From the NCBI GenBank assembly GCA_018813765.1, contig JAHJBC010000006.1, forward strand, positions 558,001-622,000: a DNA stretch of 64,000 nt, read 5' to 3'. How positions within the stretch are numbered: position 1 is the first letter of the stretch; the number at the start of each line of letters is the position of its first letter. Source of the DNA: Gammaproteobacteria bacterium (GTDB taxonomy: Bacteria; Pseudomonadota; Gammaproteobacteria; Burkholderiales; Gallionellaceae). The position numbers and the translations under genes were made by a program. Shown one piece after another: positions 58,871 to 64,000 of the stretch. The notes under the pieces are model-generated. The model saw only the letters and a list, made by a program, of their open reading frames with translations, was not told the DNA's origin and made no database searches.

Positions 58871-60630
58871 GTGAAATGCGCATATTGTTTGTCGGCATTC
58901 CGGCGGACAATGTGGCGAGGGTATTGCGGCAATTGCATGCAGACGGTGCCGCTCCGGTCCACCTTCGCGCAGATAGCATGGCCGATCTGGACGAGTTGCT
59001 GCTGCAGCGCTGGGATGTGCTGCTGACGGCCGAATCCGAAGTGCACCCGCTCAAGGAATTGATCCAGATACTGCACAAGCGCGATCTGGATATCCCCATC
59101 ATCGTCGTTGCTGACTTTCCCTCGCTTACGCTGGGAGAAGCCATGAACATCGGCGTGCAGGATTATCTCAGCAGCAGCCAGTTGGACCGCCTCCTGCCGA
59201 CCATGCAGCGCGAGATGGTCGCTGCCATCCTGCGTTCCAATCTGCGCGAGCAGGTGGTGACCGATTACCTGATGAAGGAGATCGACCAGCTCATCCTGCT
59301 CGGCTACGACCTGCCTTATCTGAACGACCGCATCTGCAGCCGCATGGTGGAGCTGTTCGACCTGAAACTGGTGTGGATAGGGGCGAGGATGCCCGATGGC
59401 GTTGTCCAGCCAGTCGCATCGGCGGGCCAGTCGGCCTATCTGGAAGGCATCGAAGTGCGCTGGGACGATACGCCGCAGGGAAACGGCCCGGTAGGCAGGG
59501 CGATCCGGGGCAACAAGCCAGAAAGCCTGAAAGCCGATTCCCCCATGTTCAAGCCGTGGCGCGCACGCGCGGAAACATTCGCTATGCGCGACATCCTGGC
59601 CATGCCGCTGGGTATCAAGGGCGAAGTGGTCGGCGCACTGGTGATGTATTCGGGGCGCGACGATGCTTTCGACAAACTGACCGTCAGCCGCCTGTCGGCT
59701 TTTGCCGGGCGCGTCACCGTGGCGATGCTGGGAGCACAGGAGCAGCAGGAGCTGCGGCTGATGCATGTCGCGATGAGCAATGCGGCCAATGCCATGTTCA
59801 TCACCCGCCGCGACGGCATCATCGAATGGTTGAACGAGGCGCTCAGCCGATTCAGCGGCTACTCCATGGACGAACTCACCGGGGCCAATCCGCGCATATT
59901 CAATTCCGGTCAGCACGACAATTCATACTGGGCCGAGATGTGGGCGAGCATCCTGCGCGGCGAGCCATGGCGCGGCGACGTGGTGAACCGCAACAGGAAC
60001 GGCGAGCTGTATACCGTATCGCAGAGCGTCTCGCCGCTGTTCAACGAGCAGGGCGAACTGACGCACTTCCTGGCAGTGCAGCAGGACATCTCCGAAAAGA
60101 AACGGCTGGAAGAGGAGATCCGTCATCTGGCCTACCACGATCCGCTGACGCAGCTGCCCAACCGCATGTTGTTCCGCGATCGCGTACAGCAGGCCATCGT
60201 GCAGGCGCATCGTTCCGGACACAGGCTTGCGGTGATGTTCATCGATCTGGATGGGTTCAAGGCGGTGAACGACTTGCACGGCCACAGCAGCGGTGACTGC
60301 CTGCTGCAGGAGATTGCCGCACGCACGAAACTGTGCATACGTTCCGGCGATACCGTGGCGCGCTTGGGCGGCGACGAATTCACCACGCTGTTGCATGACG
60401 TTGGGGACCGGGAAAGTATCGAGAGGGTTGCTCGGAAACTGCTGGATGCCGCAATGCGGTCTTGCGAACTGGGAAGCGGGATAGCCGCATCGGTGTCGTT
60501 CAGCATCGGCATCAGCGTGTATCCCGATGACGGCGACAGCTTCGATGCCTTGCTGTCCCACGCCGACCAGGCGATGTACGAAGCGAAACAGGGCGGCAAG
60601 AACCGCTATGTCTTTTACCGCGGCACCTAG
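58867..60630 (+). CDS. Diguanylate cyclase with pseudo-receiver, GAF-like and PAS domains
   Basis: The protein has 587 residues. Residues about 1-125 have a receiver-like fold (MRILFVGIPADNVARVLRQL, IPIIVVADFPSL), but the phospho-Asp position in WDVLLTAESE is not Asp, so it is a pseudo-receiver. Residues about 135-290 look like a GAF domain, 300-420 like a PAS domain (FITRRDGIIEWLNEALSRFSGYSMDEL), and 425-587 are GGDEF with an intact RLGGDEF and DLDGFKAVND. It should make c-di-GMP. It is co-translated with the preceding response regulator. Its last four bases overlap the end of algC on the other strand. Confidence 0.9.
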   Translation: MSEMRILFVGIPADNVARVLRQLHADGAAPVHLRADSMADLDELLLQRWDVLLTAESEVHPLKELIQILHKRDLDIPIIVVADFPSLTLGEAMNIGVQDYLSSSQLDRLLPTMQREMVAAILRSNLREQVVTDYLMKEIDQLILLGYDLPYLNDRICSRMVELFDLKLVWIGARMPDGVVQPVASAGQSAYLEGIEVRWDDTPQGNGPVGRAIRGNKPESLKADSPMFKPWRARAETFAMRDILAMPLGIKGEVVGALVMYSGRDDAFDKLTVSRLSAFAGRVTVAMLGAQEQQELRLMHVAMSNAANAMFITRRDGIIEWLNEALSRFSGYSMDELTGANPRIFNSGQHDNSYWAEMWASILRGEPWRGDVVNRNRNGELYTVSQSVSPLFNEQGELTHFLAVQQDISEKKRLEEEIRHLAYHDPLTQLPNRMLFRDRVQQAIVQAHRSGHRLAVMFIDLDGFKAVNDLHGHSSGDCLLQEIAARTKLCIRSGDTVARLGGDEFTTLLHDVGDRESIERVARKLLDAAMRSCELGSGIAASVSFSIGISVYPDDGDSFDALLSHADQAMYEAKQGGKNRYVFYRGT

Positions 60631-62003
60631 AAAGGCAGCGACAAGTCGGGAGCCGCGCCCAGCAACACTCTCCTGAAATCGTCCTGGATGCGCTTCAAAG
60701 CGGCAGCATCGTCGGCCTCGAAGCGCAGCACGATCACCGGTGTGGTGTTGGAAGGGCGCATCAGGCCGAAACCGTCGGCATATTCCACGCGCAGTCCGTC
60801 GATGGTGATGATGTCTCTGGCATCGGTGAAGCGGGCTTCCTTCTGCAGGCGCGCGAGCAGTGTATGGTTCACGCCCTCCGCCGTGTGGATGTGCAGTTCT
60901 GGCGTGCACACCGCGTCCGGCAAGGCATTCAACGTGGCACTCGCATCGGCCACCTTGCTCAATATTTCCAGCAGCCGCGCTCCGGCATAAAGCCCGTCGT
61001 CGAAGCCGTACCAGCGCTCCTTGAAGAACACGTGCCCGCTCATTTCGCCGGCCAGCAGTGCGCCGGTTTCGCGCATCTTGGCTTTCACCAGCGAATGGCC
61101 GGTTTTCCACAGCGTCGGTTTGCCGCCGTGTTCGCGTATCCACGGAAAAAGGTTGCGTGTGGACTTCACGTCGAAGATGATCTCGGCGCCCGCGTTGCGG
61201 CTCAATACATCGGCGGCGAACAGCATCAACTGGCGGTCGGGGAAGATGATCTTGCCGTCCTTGGTGACCACGCCGAGACGATCGCCGTCGCCGTCGAAGG
61301 CCAGTCCCAGTTCGCTGCCATTGCGCTTCAGTGCTTCGATCAGGTCTTGCAGATTGTGCGGATCGGAAGGATCTGGATGGTGGTTGGGGAAATGGCCGTC
61401 CACCTCGCAGAACATTTCCGACACTTCGCAGCCGATGCCGCGATAGAGCTTGGCGGCGAAATCGCCCGCCACGCCGTTGCCGCAATCCACGGTGATCTTC
61501 AGCGGGCGCGCCAGTTTGATGTCGCCGATGATGCGCGCCAGATATTCCGGCGCGATGTCGTATTGCGCATAGCTGCCGTTGCCGTGCGCGAGGTCGTTCG
61601 TTTCGATGCGGGTGCGCAGCTTCTGGATGGTTTCGCCGGACAGGGTTTCGCCCGCCAGCACCATCTTCAGTCCGTTGTAATCGGGCGGGTTGTGGCTGCC
61701 GGTGATCATCACCGCGCAATCGGTCTTGAGCTGGAAGGCGGCGAAGTAGGTCATCGGCGTGGCGACCATGCCGACATCGATGACGTTGATGCCGCTCTTC
61801 TGGATGCCGCGCGCCAATGCCTTGGCAAATGCCGGGCCGGACAGGCGGCCGTCGCGACCGATGGCAATGCCGGTCTGTTTTCGTGCGACCGCTTCGGAAC
61901 CGATGGCGTGGCCGATGGCTTCCACGATCTCGTCGGTCAGCGTCTTGCCGACGATGCCACGGATGTCATAGGCCTTGAATATTTCTTTGGGTGCGCTGGT
62001 CAT
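60627..62003 (-). CDS. algC: Phosphomannomutase/phosphoglucomutase (AlgC type)
   Basis: The enzyme interconverts hexose 6- and 1-phosphates for LPS and exopolysaccharide precursors. The protein has 458 residues from the ATG at 62003: IFKAYDIRGIVGKTL, IGRDGRLSGPAFA, the phosphoserine loop MITGSHNPPDYNGLKM, the Mg site AFDGDGDRLGVV, GEMSGHVFFKERWYGFDDG and RPSNTTPVIVLRFEA. It overlaps waaF upstream by ATGA and so is in one operon with it. The symbol follows the Pseudomonas enzyme. Confidence 0.92.
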   Translation of the reverse strand: MTSAPKEIFKAYDIRGIVGKTLTDEIVEAIGHAIGSEAVARKQTGIAIGRDGRLSGPAFAKALARGIQKSGINVIDVGMVATPMTYFAAFQLKTDCAVMITGSHNPPDYNGLKMVLAGETLSGETIQKLRTRIETNDLAHGNGSYAQYDIAPEYLARIIGDIKLARPLKITVDCGNGVAGDFAAKLYRGIGCEVSEMFCEVDGHFPNHHPDPSDPHNLQDLIEALKRNGSELGLAFDGDGDRLGVVTKDGKIIFPDRQLMLFAADVLSRNAGAEIIFDVKSTRNLFPWIREHGGKPTLWKTGHSLVKAKMRETGALLAGEMSGHVFFKERWYGFDDGLYAGARLLEILSKVADASATLNALPDAVCTPELHIHTAEGVNHTLLARLQKEARFTDARDIITIDGLRVEYADGFGLMRPSNTTPVIVLRFEADDAAALKRIQDDFRRVLLGAAPDLSLPF

Positions 62004-63019
62004 GGCTTGTCTCTTTGAGCGATATGGATGTGTCGGGCGACTTCTTTTGGCGTCAGTTTGATCATGCAGTTGAAATGTCCCAGCGGGCATTCACGTTTGA
62101 AACAGGGGCTGCACGGCAGGTCGAGTTTGAGTACTTGTGCCTTGTCCGATAGTGGTGGGGTGAATTGTGGGCTGCTGGAGCCGAAGATCGCAAGTAGCGG
62201 CCTGTCGAGTGCGGCGGCGATATGCATCAGGCCGGAGTCGTTGCTGACCACCAGGTCGGCACAGGAGAGCAGCGCGATGGCTTCGTCCAGGTCGGTCACG
62301 CCACACAGGTTGTGGCAGGATTCGTTGCCCATGGCAACGATCTTGTCGGCGACCTCCTTGTCCTTGGGCGAACCGATCAGCCAGACTGCATAGCCTTGAG
62401 CCCGTAACATCTGCGCCAGTTCCGCGTAGTAATGCGCCGGCCAGCGCTTTGCCGGGCCATATTCGGCACCGGGGCAGAACACGGCGACCCGCTTGTCGAG
62501 CGTCAAGCCGAACTTGGCGAGTGCCTGCCGACGCTGTGTTTCGTCGACTTTCAATTGCGGAGGGGAAAACGGCAGGCTGGTTTCGCCGCGTGGCGCTTCG
62601 GCCAGGTGCACAAAGCGCTCGACCATCAGCGGCAATTGTCTCTTGTTTAATTTGCGCGCGTCGTTGAGCAGTCCATAACGCATCTCGCCAATATATCCGG
62701 TGCGTACCGGTATACTGGCAAAGAAGGGAACCAGCGCCGATTTCCACGAATTTGGCAGCACGATGGCCTTGTCGTATTGGGCATCGCGCAATTGCATGCC
62801 CAGCCGACGGCGTGCGGAAAATCCGAAATCGCCGTGCGGAAAGGGGTTGATGATGACGTCATGCACCTCGGGCATGTGCCGCAGCAACTTCTCCGTCCAC
62901 GGGGGAGCCAGCACATCGATAAGCGCACCGGGGTAGCGTTGCTGCAGCCGATGCAGCAAGGGCTGCATCAGCATGCAGTCGCCGACCCAACTGGGTGCGA
63001 TGACGAGGATCTTTTGCAT
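62000..63019 (-). CDS. waaF: ADP-heptose:LPS heptosyltransferase II
   Basis: WaaF adds the second heptose to the LPS inner core. The protein has 339 residues from MQKILVIAPSWVGDCMLMQPL. It has the GT9 motifs GAEYGPAKRWPAHYYAELA, AVWLIGSPKDKEVA, NLCGVTDLDEAIALLSCADLVVSNDSGLMHIAAALDRPLLAIFGSSSPQFTPPLSD and the Cys-containing loop PCSPCFKRECPLGHFNC. The upstream extension of the frame to 63439 is not used. It is coupled to algC downstream and follows the small zinc-finger gene. Confidence 0.93.
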   Translation of the reverse strand: MQKILVIAPSWVGDCMLMQPLLHRLQQRYPGALIDVLAPPWTEKLLRHMPEVHDVIINPFPHGDFGFSARRRLGMQLRDAQYDKAIVLPNSWKSALVPFFASIPVRTGYIGEMRYGLLNDARKLNKRQLPLMVERFVHLAEAPRGETSLPFSPPQLKVDETQRRQALAKFGLTLDKRVAVFCPGAEYGPAKRWPAHYYAELAQMLRAQGYAVWLIGSPKDKEVADKIVAMGNESCHNLCGVTDLDEAIALLSCADLVVSNDSGLMHIAAALDRPLLAIFGSSSPQFTPPLSDKAQVLKLDLPCSPCFKRECPLGHFNCMIKLTPKEVARHIHIAQRDKP

Positions 63020-63038
63020 CAGGGAGTGCCGCAGACGC

Positions 63039-63239
63039 TCAGTGATGGGCGTGGGGGAGTTCACCCTTGAACTTGTACAGGGTGCCGCAGTAAGGACAAC
63101 GCGCCTCCCCCAGCTTGTCGACCGGGATGGCGACGCGCGGATGCCCGTTCCACAGGCTGACTGCAGGAGTCGGGCAGAACAGGGGTAGTGCCTCCGCTGT
63201 GACTTCGACGTAACGTCTGGAATCGTTCTCGTTGGACAT
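63039..63239 (-). CDS. Zinc-finger domain protein (zf-CHCC)
   Basis: The protein has 66 residues with the zinc ligands Cys22, His33, Cys48 and Cys51 (LFCPTP, NGHPRVAI, RCPYCGTLYKFKG), the CHCC arrangement shared with the mitochondrial complex I subunit NDUFS6. Its role in bacteria is not clear. The gene sits between ilvE and waaF. Confidence 0.85.
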   Translation of the reverse strand: MSNENDSRRYVEVTAEALPLFCPTPAVSLWNGHPRVAIPVDKLGEARCPYCGTLYKFKGELPHAHH

Positions 63240-63258
63240 GTTTTCTCCCGCTGTTCAG

Positions 63259-64000
63259 TTATACGTGAGCCAGCCAGTTCGCGTATTTCGGATTTTTGCC
63301 TGCAACGATGTCGAAGAACGCAGCCTGCAATTTTGTCGTGACCGGGCCGCGCGAACCGCTGCCGATGGTGCGCGTATCCAGTTCGCGGATCGGCGTCACC
63401 TCGGCGGCGGTGCCGGTGAAGAAGGCTTCTTCGGCGCAATACACCTCGTCGCGTGTGATGCGTTTCTCGATCAGTTCCAGCCCCATGTCCTTGGCCAGCG
63501 TGACGATGGAGTCGCGCGTGATGCCTTCCAGGCAGGAGGTCAGGTCGGGCGTGTACAGCTTGCCCTTCTTCACGATGAAGATGTTCTCGCCCGCGCCTTC
63601 GGCGACATAGCCGTCCACATCCAGCAGCAGCGCCTCGTCGTAGCCGTCATGCGCCACTTCTTGGTGCGCCAGGATGGAGTTGGTATAGGTGCCGACCGAT
63701 TTGGAGCGGCACATGTTGATGTTGACGTGATGGCGGGTGAAAGACGAGGTCTTCACGCGGATGCCCTTGGCCATGCCTTCTTCGCCCAGATACGCACCCC
63801 ACGGCCAGGCGGCCACGGCCACATGCACGCTGATGTTGGTGGCGGCGATGCCCATTGCTTCGGAACCGTAGAACACGATGGGGCGGATGTAGCAGGACTC
63901 CAGCTTGTTGGTGCGCACCACTTCTTTTTGCGCTTCCATCAGGGTCGCTTTGTCGAACGGCATCTTCATCTTGAAGATATAGGCCGAATTGAACAGGCGG
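63259..64000 (-). CDS. ilvE: Branched-chain amino acid aminotransferase (5' end outside window)
   Basis: IlvE transfers amino groups between glutamate and branched-chain keto acids. The frame is open to the window edge; the visible part starts FNSAYIFKMKMPFDK, so the first 60-odd residues lie outside. Seen are YIRPIVFYGSEAMGI, the PLP lysine in NMCRSKSVGTYTNSIL, the Glu in DVDGYVAEGAGENIFIVK, and EAFFTGTAAEVTPIRELD-type C-terminal loop. Followed by the small zinc-finger gene. Confidence 0.95.
   Translation of the reverse strand, partial: RLFNSAYIFKMKMPFDKATLMEAQKEVVRTNKLESCYIRPIVFYGSEAMGIAATNISVHVAVAAWPWGAYLGEEGMAKGIRVKTSSFTRHHVNINMCRSKSVGTYTNSILAHQEVAHDGYDEALLLDVDGYVAEGAGENIFIVKKGKLYTPDLTSCLEGITRDSIVTLAKDMGLELIEKRITRDEVYCAEEAFFTGTAAEVTPIRELDTRTIGSGSRGPVTTKLQAAFFDIVAGKNPKYANWLAHV

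Overview
The window is about 64 kb of a high-GC betaproteobacterial chromosome. The gene order leuC-leuD-leuB-asd-fimV-ecfT-truA-trpF-trpB-trpA-accD-folC-dedD-cvpA-purF-metZ, the surE-pcm-nlpD and recA-recX-alaS runs, and the ilvE/zf-CHCC/waaF/algC cluster all suggest the Nitrosomonadales, possibly a Gallionella/Sideroxydans-like organism. That placement is inferred from gene order and protein style; no ribosomal RNA gene is present to confirm it. Coding density is high, no gap between genes exceeds about 300 bases, and there is no prophage or CRISPR array.

Layout. 1-2.5 kb: molybdenum cofactor genes (mobA, cut by the window edge, then moeA and mog). 2.6-7.6 kb: envelope or secreted proteins (an alpha/beta hydrolase with a beta-helix tail, a TPR/SUMF1 protein, an Ala-Pro lipoprotein) and a large unknown protein. 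7.7-12.4 kb: surE-pcm-nlpD, followed by an accessory patch with a REP-associated tyrosine transposase (RAYT), a DUF3800 gene and REPIN elements, then a radical SAM gene. 12.4-21 kb: lplT, alr, a DUF2846 lipoprotein, a PAS chemoreceptor, a PAS/GGDEF/EAL protein and tRNA-Arg(CCT). 21-27.3 kb: PrxQ-type peroxiredoxin, uup, mltC, and a GIDE/EF-hand membrane protein beside lemA. 27.5-31.4 kb: grpE-dnaK-dnaJ on the minus strand, with sigma-32-type promoters before grpE and dnaK. 31.5-35.6 kb: an MFS transporter and a periplasmic-binding-protein/histidine-kinase pair. 35.7-53.4 kb: leucine, aspartate-family, tryptophan, lipid, folate, purine and methionine biosynthesis, ending in metZ preceded by a SAM-II riboswitch. 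53.4-64 kb: pncC, recA-recX, alaS, a response regulator with a diguanylate cyclase, then algC-waaF-zf-CHCC-ilvE on the minus strand.

The most interesting signals are: (1) a RAYT gene framed by the same inverted REP pair, with GTAG guide tetranucleotides, that forms two short REPINs nearby; the REP next to nlpD supplies its stop codon; (2) a SAM-II riboswitch before metZ with readable antiterminator and terminator helices; (3) a GIDE-domain protein with a canonical EF-hand loop next to lemA; (4) a small amphipathic-repeat secreted protein translated inside the leuCD operon; and (5) several families of long intergenic inverted repeats.
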